DNA of 22,828 bases. Origin: Pseudomonadota bacterium. GTDB taxonomy: Bacteria; Hydrothermota; 32-111; QNBC01. Position numbers and translations under genes: made by a program. Position 1 is the first letter of the stretch, and each line of letters begins with the position of its first letter. The stretch is from contig JAACEC010000022.1 in the NCBI GenBank assembly GCA_011682715.1, forward strand, positions 1 through 22,828. Reading direction: 5' to 3'. Shown in pieces: positions 14,373 through 22,694 of this stretch. A model generated the notes under the pieces. That model was not told where the DNA came from. It did no database searches and worked only from the letters and a program-made list of their open reading frames with translations.

Positions 14373-16403
14373 ATGAAAGATAAAATATTAAGGAGAATAC
14401 CTTATTACATTTTTGCTCTGCTGGGATACATACTTTTGCTAACCGGTATATTTGTACGTCCTTTTTCTGTGGTAACAGCGGTCATAGCCCTTATCTTTAT
14501 ATTATTTTCCCTGTTTTACCCCACATATATCATACTAAAATCACGAGGGGAAAAATTACGATTGTACATATCCGTTATTTTGTCGGAATTTAGCCTTCTT
14601 GCCATTCAACTAACGGGAAACTTCCACTCCCCATTCTTCGGAATTCTTTACTTACTCGCATTTTTGCTCGGTTCACTCACCGAATTCTACGTTTTCATAA
14701 CTATATACATCGCTATTACAATTTCATTTATAACAACAGGCAATCACCAATTCGGCGATCAATCAATTTTCCTCTTAATTTCCCTCGTTTTGGGCTACAT
14801 ATCGAGCAAAAAAGAGTTCTTTATCATGACAATGAAAACTCAGCTTAATTCCATAGAAACTCATAAATTCATATCACCGGAAAGTGCCGACATAGAGGAA
14901 AAGGCAAGTATGATTTTTTCCGGAGGAGACGATCAATACACCTATTACAAGGAAAATACGCTCTACTCCATAACCGATCTCATATTTAAGGTATTTGCCC
15001 CTCACACGGCAGCTGTTTTCCTTGTAAATAAAACGGGGGAGTTTCTTACGCTGGGGGCATGCAGATCCAAATCGAAAAATATAAATGAAAATGTGGTCAT
15101 AAAAGAGGAAAAGAATTTACTTTATTGGGTAGTAAAATACCGTCGTGATATGATGAATAACGAATTTACCCTTCCCGTCACTTCCCTGGATTTTTACACA
15201 AAAGACGAACCTGTCAGATCATTTATGGCTGTTCAAATTACATTCGAAAACAGGGTTTTGGGTGTGCTTGTACTCGATTCCCTGGAAGAAAATGCTTTTA
15301 CATGGGAAGATAAAGAGAAGTTAAAGCATTTTGCCACAATTGTGGCGATTGCCATCATTTTAATTAACGATATTCAACTTAAAAACCGCGATTCCGTAAA
15401 ATTTTCCATACTTAAAGATATCTCAACAACGCTTTTACGGCATCTCGAAATCAATGAAATCTATAACCATCTTCACGACACACTAAAGAAAATGATGCCC
15501 TTCGACTCCCTGCTCCTCATTCATATTGAAGGCAACAAGGGGCGATTTGTAAAGATATTCGGGGACGAGTACTTCAAGGAAGGGGAAGGTTTTAATTTTT
15601 CTAACTCCCTTATAAGCGTGACGATAAAAAACAATATTCCTATACTTAGAAATATGAAGGAAACGGAATTTAAAAGAATCCCCATTTTATATCCGGGAGA
15701 GCATATCAAAAAAGGATATCAATCGTTTATTTTGTTTCCCATAATCGATCCTCGCGGTGAATCCGCAGATAACAGACTAGTGCTTCTGTTCATTAATAAA
15801 TCCCAAAAGGTGAGGTATGACGAAAAGATGATACGCGGCATAATCATTCCCACTGCCAATATATTCGCAACAGCAATCGAGCGTTCTCTGTTGTACGAGA
15901 AGGTAAAGGATCTTGCAATAAAAGACGGACTAACGGGGCTTTATAATCACCGTTATTTCCAAACAACGCTGAAAGAAATGCTACGGGAATCTCAGATAAA
16001 TCGTCATCCTATCGCCCTGATCATGATAGATATCGACTTTTTCAAATCCTTCAACGACAAATACGGGCATCAAACAGGTGACAGGGTTTTGAAACATCTT
16101 GCGGAAATTATGAAACGGATAACTCCTTCCGGTGCACTGGCCGCACGTTACGGAGGCGAGGAATTTGTAGTTGTTCTTCCTAATAAAAACGAGAATCAAG
16201 CCATTGAAATTGCCGAGCAATTACGTTCGTCAGTGGAGAATACATCTATAAAGCACAACAACACGTTACTAAAGATAACCATAAGTTTAGGTGTAGCGGT
16301 TTTCGAAGAGAAATACCTTTCAAGCGATATTTTGATAAAACATGCCGATTTGGCTCTTTACGATTCCAAGAAAAACGGGAGAAACAGAACAACTATACAT
16401 TAA
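14373..16403 (+). CDS. Membrane GAF-GGDEF diguanylate cyclase
   Basis: A 676-residue protein, the only plus-strand gene. Five or six hydrophobic helices fill about residues 9-150. Two regions with GAF-like size and pattern follow (about 190-340 and 345-505; FAPHTAAVFLVNKTGEFL, FDSLLLIHIEGNKGRFVKIF). The C-terminal GGDEF domain (about 515-676) has DGLTGLYNHRYFQ, the metal site MIDIDFFKSFND and the active loop ARYGGEEFVVVLP, so it should make c-di-GMP. The RxxD inhibitory site expected five residues before GGEEF is absent (PSGA), so product inhibition may be lacking. ATG 14373 is preferred over TTG 14367. Neither has a Shine-Dalgarno, unlike most genes here. The 3' end overlaps rpoN tail-to-tail by 11 nt. 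The signal sensed is unknown. Confidence 0.9.
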   Translation: MKDKILRRIPYYIFALLGYILLLTGIFVRPFSVVTAVIALIFILFSLFYPTYIILKSRGEKLRLYISVILSEFSLLAIQLTGNFHSPFFGILYLLAFLLGSLTEFYVFITIYIAITISFITTGNHQFGDQSIFLLISLVLGYISSKKEFFIMTMKTQLNSIETHKFISPESADIEEKASMIFSGGDDQYTYYKENTLYSITDLIFKVFAPHTAAVFLVNKTGEFLTLGACRSKSKNINENVVIKEEKNLLYWVVKYRRDMMNNEFTLPVTSLDFYTKDEPVRSFMAVQITFENRVLGVLVLDSLEENAFTWEDKEKLKHFATIVAIAIILINDIQLKNRDSVKFSILKDISTTLLRHLEINEIYNHLHDTLKKMMPFDSLLLIHIEGNKGRFVKIFGDEYFKEGEGFNFSNSLISVTIKNNIPILRNMKETEFKRIPILYPGEHIKKGYQSFILFPIIDPRGESADNRLVLLFINKSQKVRYDEKMIRGIIIPTANIFATAIERSLLYEKVKDLAIKDGLTGLYNHRYFQTTLKEMLRESQINRHPIALIMIDIDFFKSFNDKYGHQTGDRVLKHLAEIMKRITPSGALAARYGGEEFVVVLPNKNENQAIEIAEQLRSSVENTSIKHNNTLLKITISLGVAVFEEKYLSSDILIKHADLALYDSKKNGRNRTTIH

Positions 16404-17772
16404 ACCGTTTTCTTAACCCCTTTTTCGGTATCCCCAAAGTCTCCCTGTACTTTGCAACCGTTCTTCTTTTAATATCAATCCCCTCTTTGTTTAAAATTTC
16501 GGTTATACGTAAGTCCGATAACGGGGTCCTTTTATCTTCTGCGTCAACGATTTGTTTTATCCTGTTAAGTACATGACTAACGGAAATATTTTCACCGCGG
16601 GCTTTTACTCTCGAAAGAAAGAAAAATTTGGACGGAAATATACCGTGAGGGGTATCAAAATATTTATTGGCGAGGGCTCTCGTTACGGTTGAATTGCTCA
16701 AACCCAACGATTCGGCAATTTCTTTCATGTAAAGCGGTTTTAAACTTTCGATTCCTTCTTCGAAAAATCTATACTGTCTGATTAATATTTCATGTGCAAT
16801 CCGCTCTATGGTCTCTCTCCGCCTGTACAAATTTGCTATAAAGGATTTCGCTCCGTAGAGATGTTTTTTTAAATCCTTCTTTTCCTCATCGGATAAATCC
16901 CCTTTCTCCCCTTTTAAGAGAGAGAGATAATAATCGTTAATTCTTATCGTAGGTAATTCATCTTCGTTAATTATAATCTCGTATCTACCGTTTATCTTTC
17001 TGATAATAACATCCGGGGTTATATAGTTATTGTCCTGTTTCATATTCATTATGGGAACAGGCCGGCACGATTTAACCGCTTCTAAAATATCTTCGATTTC
17101 GCTCGTGGGAATCCTACTAAGTTCCGAAATTTTATCAATTGCCCCGGCTTTGAACTCCTTCCCGTATTTTCTTAAAATACCCGCATATTTATATCCGTCG
17201 AATCCTTTTTTATTCAACTGAAAAGCAATAAATTCAAACATATCTCTTGAACCGACCCCTTCCGGTGCAATCCGCTTCATCGTCTCAATCACCGACCTCA
17301 CTTTATCCGGCGGGAAATTGTACCTCTTCGATATCTCATCAGCGGAAATGCGTAAAAAACCGTTTCCGTCAAGAAGATCCACCAGAGTTTTCCCTATATC
17401 CAATTCTTTTCCCCGTAATTTACTGGAATAATCCATTTTGAATGTCTCAAGGACATCTTTTTCTTCCGGATAAATATCCGGAGAAATCGCTTCGTCTATC
17501 TTTTTGGGAGCGTAATATTTGTATTTAAAATCTTCTTCTTGAATCCATTCAAACTCTTTCAAAAATTTTTCCAGATTTTCATCTTTTTTTTCAACGGGCA
17601 ACTCTTCGATTTCCGTCTCTTCTTCCTCACTTTTTTCAAGTATGGGGTTCTGCTCAAGTTCGGTTTCTATCAATTGCTCCAAATCGGTTCTGTTAACCTG
17701 CAGTAATTTCATTAGTTGAACTATCTGACCGGAGACGTTTAATTCGAGACGCTGATTGAGATTTAGTTTCAT
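16393..17772 (-). CDS. rpoN: RNA polymerase sigma-54 factor
   Basis: Sigma-54 directs polymerase to -24/-12 promoters that need AAA+ activators. The 459-residue protein has the Gln/Leu-rich region I (LNQRLELNVSGQIVQLMKLL, then ELEQNPILE), an acidic region II (about 48-75), the core-binding domain (about 95-280), the helix-turn-helix (IAESLGLSNSTVTRALANKY, about 365-385) and the RpoN box near the end, read here as KRRTVAKYRE where ARRTVAKYRE is usual. The length is normal. Its ATG overlaps the lptB stop (ATGA). The order lptC-lptA-lptB-rpoN is the same as in Escherichia coli. I saw no clear TGGCAC-N5-TTGC promoter in this window, so its targets lie elsewhere. Confidence 0.96.
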   Translation of the reverse strand: MKLNLNQRLELNVSGQIVQLMKLLQVNRTDLEQLIETELEQNPILEKSEEEETEIEELPVEKKDENLEKFLKEFEWIQEEDFKYKYYAPKKIDEAISPDIYPEEKDVLETFKMDYSSKLRGKELDIGKTLVDLLDGNGFLRISADEISKRYNFPPDKVRSVIETMKRIAPEGVGSRDMFEFIAFQLNKKGFDGYKYAGILRKYGKEFKAGAIDKISELSRIPTSEIEDILEAVKSCRPVPIMNMKQDNNYITPDVIIRKINGRYEIIINEDELPTIRINDYYLSLLKGEKGDLSDEEKKDLKKHLYGAKSFIANLYRRRETIERIAHEILIRQYRFFEEGIESLKPLYMKEIAESLGLSNSTVTRALANKYFDTPHGIFPSKFFFLSRVKARGENISVSHVLNRIKQIVDAEDKRTPLSDLRITEILNKEGIDIKRRTVAKYRETLGIPKKGLRKRFNV

Positions 17773-18512
17773 AATTTAAACCGTTTGCCGAGATATTTTT
17801 CTCTTACTTCTTCATCGTTGACAAGCATACTCGTTTCGCCGTTAATTAGTATTTTCCCTTCGTACATAATGTATGACCTATCCGTTATTTCGAGTGTTTC
17901 CCTAACATTATGGTCCGTAATCAAAACACCTATATTCTCATCCTTGAGATAGAGTATTATTTCCTGTAAATTGGCTCTAATAATAGGATCAATACCTGTA
18001 AAAGGTTCGTCAAGAAGCAGGAATCGAGGTTTTGTAGCCATTATTCTCGCAATTTCGACTCTTCTTCTCTCCCCTCCGGAAAGATTGGCTCCAAGGGAAT
18101 TTCTGATATATTCTATCGAGTACTTCTTCAGCAATTCTTCCGTTTTTGTCATCCCCTCCTCTTTTGAAAATCCCTTCATTTCAAAGACCGAATATATATT
18201 TTCCCAAACCTTAAGCCCTCTGAAAATCGAAGATTCCTGTTGCAGGTATCCTATACCCATCCTTGCACGCAAGTACATCGGCAATTCGGTAATATCTTCA
18301 TCGTTTATCGTTATCGTACCGCCGTTTTCCCTTATAAGCCCCACAATCATATAAAATGTCGTTGTCTTTCCCGCTCCGTTGGGTCCGAGAAGCCCGACAA
18401 TTTCGCCGCTTTCCAGATAAATGGAAACGTCGTTTACCACTCGTCTCTTTCCGTAAATTTTAACCAACCCCCTGGCGGATAATCTATCTTTCTGTTCTTC
18501 TGTAACTGCCAT
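17769..18512 (-). CDS. lptB: LPS export ABC transporter ATP-binding protein
   Basis: LptB is the cytoplasmic ATPase that powers LptFG to extract LPS from the inner membrane and push it along the LptC-LptA bridge. The 247 residues contain Walker A GPNGAGKTTT, Q-loop GYLQQESSIF, signature LSGGERRRVEIAR, Walker B FLLLDEPFTGID and the switch histidine in ITDHN. The ATG at 18512 follows GGAGAGG at correct spacing and gives the usual N-terminus (LSARGLVKIYGKRRVV soon after). A longer upstream reading to 18563 would lie within the lptA coding region and lacks family similarity. The gene overlaps lptA by 29 nt and rpoN by four. Confidence 0.95.
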   Translation of the reverse strand: MAVTEEQKDRLSARGLVKIYGKRRVVNDVSIYLESGEIVGLLGPNGAGKTTTFYMIVGLIRENGGTITINDEDITELPMYLRARMGIGYLQQESSIFRGLKVWENIYSVFEMKGFSKEEGMTKTEELLKKYSIEYIRNSLGANLSGGERRRVEIARIMATKPRFLLLDEPFTGIDPIIRANLQEIILYLKDENIGVLITDHNVRETLEITDRSYIMYEGKILINGETSMLVNDEEVREKYLGKRFKL

Positions 18513-19398
18513 CAACCTCTCCAAAAGCCTTAATTGTTTTAATGCTGTCTTTTTCAATATCAATCTCTATACTGTCCGATTTCACCCGTATGGAGTCTCT
18601 TTTATTATACTCCATTTCCGCATGGTTGTAAAACAGGATGCTCCTGTCTCCCCCGTCGGATACGATTTTCATAGTGTCCCCTTTTATGTCAATCTCCTTT
18701 GAAACATATCTTGGATCACCTGTTACAATACCATTATTTTTCTTGAGAAAAAATGTACCGTTTTTACCTTTTATATCCCCCTGCTTTACTCTTATATCGA
18801 GGTTATTAACAAATCTCGCAACGGAATCACCATCAAAGATGACTGTATCACTCCTTACGAAAATCGTATCGCTGTCTCCCCTGATCTGTAACAACGGATT
18901 ATCGAAAAAACGAGAATAATTTTCACGATTAATTATCTCCCCGCTCCCCGATTCGATGGCTATAGAATCATTCTGTGAAACAAACCCCACATTTCCCCGC
19001 ATCTCCATTGTGGAATCCGTCATATCCAAAATAAAACTGTCCCCCTTCAAAATATTACCTCTTATGACAAAACGGTTGTTTCCAATAAATTTGGCAATAG
19101 AACTCTTCGGGTAAAAATACATCCTGTCGGTCTCGTAAACGTTACCCTTGTCTCTACCCGTTATGGAATCACTTAGTAAAAAAAGGGTGTCCTCAAACAT
19201 CTCCGCAAATTCGGATGTAAAATTGATGCTGTCCATCTCGAATTTTACATTGTTAAAAAATTTCGTTCTATTCTCCCCATTTGTGGTATATATAATCATG
19301 GAATCTGATTTGATAGAATATGTCACTCCGTAGACAGGGAGCAAAAACAAAAAGAAAATAATAAAGATAGCACTAATTTTTTTCTCTACCCTCAACAT
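18484..19398 (-). CDS. lptA: LptA/OstA-like periplasmic LPS transport protein
   Basis: The 304-residue protein has a signal peptide (RVEKKISAIFIIFFLFLLPV, cleavage near VYG) followed by repeated short beta-strand modules typical of the OstA/LptA jelly roll (NRTKFFNNVKFEMDS, NRFVIRGNILKGDSF, DSTMEMRGNVGFVS, DSVARFVNNLDIRVKQGDI). It would form the periplasmic bridge carrying LPS from LptC to LptD. It is longer than Escherichia coli LptA (about 185), so it may hold two OstA-type domains or an extended roll. It overlaps lptC by 26 nt and lptB by 29 nt. The assignment rests on strand pattern and position, since the family is poorly conserved. Confidence 0.85.
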   Translation of the reverse strand: MLRVEKKISAIFIIFFLFLLPVYGVTYSIKSDSMIIYTTNGENRTKFFNNVKFEMDSINFTSEFAEMFEDTLFLLSDSITGRDKGNVYETDRMYFYPKSSIAKFIGNNRFVIRGNILKGDSFILDMTDSTMEMRGNVGFVSQNDSIAIESGSGEIINRENYSRFFDNPLLQIRGDSDTIFVRSDTVIFDGDSVARFVNNLDIRVKQGDIKGKNGTFFLKKNNGIVTGDPRYVSKEIDIKGDTMKIVSDGGDRSILFYNHAEMEYNKRDSIRVKSDSIEIDIEKDSIKTIKAFGEVDGSYRRTER

Positions 19399-19867
19399 TT
19401 TTTATGACGATCTCTCTCAAATTACTCCTCGAAGTGAGATCCTTCCCCTTCAGCAACATTCCATTCTGTTTAAGCAGAATCTCTCCCGGAGCGTGTAAAA
19501 TTTTTTCACTGTTATCCCAGAACAGACTATCCGTTCTGAGTTCAACCGAATCCTTCGTTAAAACAAACACATTTTTGTATGCATAGAGGTCCCCTTTATC
19601 GGGGTAAAACAATCCGCTATCCGCTTTTAAATAAGAATCGAAACTGTCCTTTTTAAAAAATATCAGATTATAATCAAAAATTACAATCACCGAATCACCT
19701 GGATTTTGAATCGCCTTTTTAGCCTCAAGAGTCCACTCTTTATACCCTTTCCTCGTAGTATTTATTGTGAAATCGGTGAGATATTCCGATTCCTTGTTCT
19801 TTACGACCTTCTCGTTGCTGCAAGAGACCAAAAACAGAAGCAAAAGCAGAAATAATAGTCGTTTCAT
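19373..19867 (-). CDS. lptC: LptC-like LPS transport lipoprotein
   Basis: The 164-residue protein begins MKRLLFLLLLLFLVSCSNEK, a lipoprotein signal with lipobox LVSC (Cys16). The rest (DFTINTTRKGYKEWTLEAKK, YAYKNVFVLTKDSVELRTDSL, LHAPGEILLKQNGMLLKGKDL) has the LptC pattern in which strands alternate with turn glycines. Escherichia coli LptC instead keeps a membrane helix, so the anchor here would be a lipid; whether it sits in the inner membrane is not clear (Ser at +2). An ATG at 19882 lies upstream of the -10 of the predicted promoter and cannot be transcribed from it, so the ATG at 19867 is chosen. There is no Shine-Dalgarno. Confidence 0.82.
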   Translation of the reverse strand: MKRLLFLLLLLFLVSCSNEKVVKNKESEYLTDFTINTTRKGYKEWTLEAKKAIQNPGDSVIVIFDYNLIFFKKDSFDSYLKADSGLFYPDKGDLYAYKNVFVLTKDSVELRTDSLFWDNSEKILHAPGEILLKQNGMLLKGKDLTSRSNLREIVIKNVEGREKN

Positions 19868-19872
19868 ATCGT

Positions 19873-19901
19873 AATCTACCATTGCACAGGTGACATGTCA
19901 A
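19873..19901 (-). promoter_or_regulatory. Promoter of the lptC-lptA-lptB-rpoN operon, probably leaderless
   Basis: TTGACA (19901-19896), a 17-base spacer and TAGATT (19878-19873) form a good sigma-70 promoter just after the asnS stop (19907-19905). Only five bases (ACGAT) separate the -10 from the lptC ATG at 19867, so transcription should begin at or within a base or two of the start codon. Confidence 0.75.
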
Positions 19902-19904
19902 GTT

Positions 19905-21197
19905 TCAAGGATAGATTCTTTCAAGCGTACGGGGGAAAGCAGCCGTCTCTCTTATATGATGTAGTTTGCATATCCATCTCACCGTTCTCTCTATTCCGAG
20001 TCCGAAACCGGCATGAGGTACAGAACCGTATTTCCTCAAATCAATGTACCATTTGAATGCATCCAATGGGAGGTCGAATTCCTCTATTCTGCTGACAAGG
20101 GTATCGTAATCTTCCTCTCTCTGACCGCCCCCTACAATCTCTCCGTATCCTTCGGGAGCAAGCAAATCAAATCCCAGTGCCAGCTTGTTATCCTCCGAAT
20201 CCCTTTTCATATAAAATGCTTTTACGGCAGCGGGATATTTGTAAACGAATGTCGGGACATCAAAATGTGTGGCAATAATCTCTTCGTCGGGGGCTCCGAA
20301 ATCCTTTCCCCATTTGAATTCCGTCCCGCTTTGATTAACAATGTCAACGGCTTCCGTATACGTTATTCTGTTAAAAGGTTTGTTGCACTTTTCAAGTACG
20401 GAAATATCTCTTTCCAACGTTTCGAGATCTTTTCTCCTATTTCCCAGAACACGATTTACGATATATCTCAGCATTCCCTCTGTTACATTCATCGCATCAT
20501 TCATATCGGCATAAGCCATCTCGGGCTCCACCTGCCAAAATTCCGTCATGTGTCTTCTTGTTTTTGATTTCTCAGCTCTGAATGCAGGACCGAAACAATA
20601 TACATTTCCCAGAGCCATTGCAGTAGCTTCGTTATAGAGCTGTCCGCTCTGGCTCAAATACGCCTTTTCTCCGAAATAATCCACTTCAAAAAGTGTCGTG
20701 GTTCCTTCGCATGCAGCAGGAGTAAAAATGGGGGCATCGACAAGGGTGAAACCGTTGTTGTTAAGAAAATCCCTTGATGCATTTACGACTTCTGCTCTAA
20801 TTCTTAGAATGGCAACCTGTCTCCTGGAGCGAATCCAGAGATGCCTGTTTGCCATTAAGAACGATACGCCGTGCTCTTTTTTCGTAATGGGATAATCTAC
20901 TGATTCCCCGACAATTCTTAGATAACCGATAGACATTTCATAACCGCCAATGGCACGTTTATCTTCGTGAATCGAACCTCTTACGATAACGGATGTCTCG
21001 AGAGAAAGCTCTTCAGACAATGAAAAGTATTCGTCTTTGATCTCGTTTTTTACCATAACGCCCTGAAGATAACCCGTTCCGTCTCTGAAAATAAGAAATT
21101 TTATTTTACCGCTGGACCGCTTGTTGTACAACCATCCCCTTATCTCGATCTCTTTTCCTTCGTGTTTTGCAACATCTTTAATAAATGTTCTTTCCAT
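19905..21197 (-). CDS. asnS: Asparaginyl-tRNA synthetase
   Basis: AsnRS is a class IIb enzyme charging tRNA-Asn. The 430-residue protein has an N-terminal OB anticodon-binding domain (FIKDVAKHEGKEIEIRGWLY, to about 100), the motif 2 region SGQLYNEATAMALGNVYCFGP with FRAEKSKTRRHMTEFWQVEPEM, and motif 3 GFGLGIERTVRWICKLHHIRET, ending FPRTLERIYP. The wording of these motifs is AsnRS and not AspRS. The ATG at 21197 follows AAAGGAG and starts 16 nt after the RNase P RNA end. The longer reading to 21248 runs into rnpB and is rejected. No terminator separates rnpB from asnS, so one transcript probably carries both. The lpt promoter starts directly after its stop. Confidence 0.96.
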   Translation of the reverse strand: MERTFIKDVAKHEGKEIEIRGWLYNKRSSGKIKFLIFRDGTGYLQGVMVKNEIKDEYFSLSEELSLETSVIVRGSIHEDKRAIGGYEMSIGYLRIVGESVDYPITKKEHGVSFLMANRHLWIRSRRQVAILRIRAEVVNASRDFLNNNGFTLVDAPIFTPAACEGTTTLFEVDYFGEKAYLSQSGQLYNEATAMALGNVYCFGPAFRAEKSKTRRHMTEFWQVEPEMAYADMNDAMNVTEGMLRYIVNRVLGNRRKDLETLERDISVLEKCNKPFNRITYTEAVDIVNQSGTEFKWGKDFGAPDEEIIATHFDVPTFVYKYPAAVKAFYMKRDSEDNKLALGFDLLAPEGYGEIVGGGQREEDYDTLVSRIEEFDLPLDAFKWYIDLRKYGSVPHAGFGLGIERTVRWICKLHHIRETAAFPRTLERIYP

Positions 21198-21213
21198 ATT
21201 TTCTCCTTTCTTT

Positions 21214-21547
21214 GGAGTAGACCGTAAGCCGAATTCTGTCTTGGGCAATCATTTATCTGGGATATGCTTTACAGCATATCTCAAGCGACCTACCCGAGGG
21301 TAAAACGAAGCGGGCAACTTCTCCCCTCCTATTTGGTCTTGCACCCTTCGGGGTTTACAAAGGGAAACAGTCTCCTGCTCCCTAGTGAGCTCTTACCTCG
21401 CCATTTCACCATTACCGTTAATAGCGGCTGTGTATTTTCTGTTGCACTTTCCGTAGGATCGCTCCTCCCGGGTGTTACCCGGCGAAGTGCCCTGTGGTGT
21501 TCGGACTTTCCTCATCCTTTGCAGGACGCGATTGCCTGGTCTACTCC
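21214..21547 (-). ncRNA. rnpB: RNase P RNA, bacterial type A
   Basis: This is the catalytic RNA that removes tRNA 5' leaders. Helix P1 pairs GGAGTAGACC (21547-21538) with GGTCTACTCC (21223-21214). Conserved signatures in order are GAGGAAAGTCCGAACACC, GCAACAGAAAATACACAGC, GGTAAGAGCTCACTAGG, GGGTGCAAGACCAAATAGG (a type A hallmark), TAGGTCGCTTGAG, CCCAGATAAATGATTGCC and GACAGAATTCGGCTTA. The 334-nt length is ordinary for type A. The first 36 bases overlap the end of the rnhA reading frame, and the 3' end lies 16 nt before asnS. No convincing promoter precedes it (TTAAAT near 21558-21553 but no -35), so processing out of the operon transcript is likely. Confidence 0.97.
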
Positions 21548-21946
21548 ACTGAATTTAATGCTTGCCAATTTATCCGCTTCTTTGTTCAATTCTCTCGGTA
21601 TGTGAACAAATTTAACCTTTTTAAAAGAACCGATTAATTTATCTACGTTATTTTTTAATTCCGCAAGTTTTTTGTTTTTTATCTTGTACTCGCCCCTCAA
21701 TTGTCTTATCATGAGTTGACTGTCCGCATTAACGGTTAAATCGATTTCACCGGGAGCATGCAAATGCATCAATTTTTTCAAACCTTCGATCAAAGCTGTG
21801 TATTCCGCTTGATTATTTGTCCCTATTCCTATGTATTTGTAATGTTGAAAAATAAATTCCCCGGTTTCATCTTTTGCCAACACTCCTATTCCTGAAGGTC
21901 CGGGATTCCCCCTTGAAGCTCCATCCGTATATAATTTTACTATCAT
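21512..21946 (-). CDS. rnhA: Ribonuclease HI-family protein
   Basis: RNase HI cuts RNA in RNA-DNA hybrids. The 144-residue protein keeps the four catalytic acids of the fold: Asp in LYTDGASRGNPGPSG (residue 8 from this start), Glu in NNQAEYTALIEGL, Asp in VNADSQLMIRQLRGEYK and Asp in NKEADKLAS. It is the short type lacking the basic protrusion, like the plant- and Bacillus-type RNase H-like proteins. ATG 21946 is chosen, overlapping the upstream stop by one base (TGATG); a GTG lies one codon earlier. The last eleven residues (GVDQAIASCKG) and the TGA are encoded by the 5' end of rnpB, beyond the usual end of the domain. Confidence 0.9.
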   Translation of the reverse strand: MIVKLYTDGASRGNPGPSGIGVLAKDETGEFIFQHYKYIGIGTNNQAEYTALIEGLKKLMHLHAPGEIDLTVNADSQLMIRQLRGEYKIKNKKLAELKNNVDKLIGSFKKVKFVHIPRELNKEADKLASIKFSGVDQAIASCKG

Positions 21947-22668
21947 CACTCATCAATAAAGCCTTTCCAGAGAAGTATTCTTCCGCAGACCTCACAGTAA
22001 TGCATCTCTTCACCATTCTTCAATTCGTTGTAGATTTCCTGGGGAAGTTTTACAAAACATCCGCCACAAATGGGCTTATCGATAACGACAACGCCTACGC
22101 CGTCTCTGTTCTCCCTTATTCTCTCGTACTTCTTTATCATTAAGGGATCCTTGATATGAACGGCTATTCTCTTCTTCTTGTCTTCCAGCCTCTCTATTTC
22201 GTTCTTTAGCTCCTTCTCTTTTTCGTTGTATAGCTTAATGTCTTCCTCGGTGCTGTTTATCACATCTCCCAGAGAATCTTCGAGATTGGACAGGTTTGTA
22301 ACCGATTTCTCGAGTCTGTCGTTTATTTCTTTTAATTTATTCGTATAAAACCCTTCATCTCTTATGAGATTTTCCTTTTCCTTTAACAAAGATTCGCCTT
22401 CGCGTCCCGATTTGATGACTTTTTCTTTCTTTTTATTTTTTTCGAGAGCCAATTTGATATTTGAAAGTTTCTTTTCCTCATCACTCTTCGATTCTTTCAG
22501 CTGTTCAATAGCCTCTTTTTCTCTCTCAATGCTGCTCTTATGCTTTTCGGAATCCAAAGTGAGCTGTCTTATCCTTTCCGGAATACTTTCCAGATTGGTA
22601 GACAATTCATCTATCTCTATATCCAGTTTCTGAATTTCATAAAGGTGCTTTAAATCGTCTTTTAACAT
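21946..22668 (-). CDS. Coiled-coil C4 zinc-ribbon protein, COG1579/CdsZ type
   Basis: The 240-residue protein has a long antiparallel-type coiled coil (about 1-185) and a C-terminal four-cysteine zinc ribbon, CGGC and CEVC, in PICGGCFVKLPQEIYNELK and HYCEVCGRILLW. This is the architecture of the COG1579 family (chlamydial CT398/CdsZ and Helicobacter HP0958/FlgZ), whose members bind sigma-54 or secretion and flagellar components. A sigma-54 gene lies a few genes downstream, but direct interaction is only speculation. The start ATG follows AGGAGG at good spacing, 26 nt after tRNA-Val(CAC) without a terminator. Its stop overlaps rnhA, and the pair COG1579-rnhA before rnpB recurs in several bacteria as far as I recall. 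Confidence 0.85.
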   Translation of the reverse strand: MLKDDLKHLYEIQKLDIEIDELSTNLESIPERIRQLTLDSEKHKSSIEREKEAIEQLKESKSDEEKKLSNIKLALEKNKKKEKVIKSGREGESLLKEKENLIRDEGFYTNKLKEINDRLEKSVTNLSNLEDSLGDVINSTEEDIKLYNEKEKELKNEIERLEDKKKRIAVHIKDPLMIKKYERIRENRDGVGVVVIDKPICGGCFVKLPQEIYNELKNGEEMHYCEVCGRILLWKGFIDE

Positions 22669-22694
22669 CTGTTCCTCCTATTAAAACATTTCAA

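Noticed and set aside
18513..18563. Longer lptB reading from 18563
   Set aside because: The extension lies within lptA and has no LptB similarity; ATG 18512 follows GGAGAGG.
21198..21248. Longer asnS reading from 21248
   Set aside because: The extra 17 residues are translated from the RNase P RNA 3' end; the ATG at 21197 has a proper ribosome site and the family-typical N-terminus.
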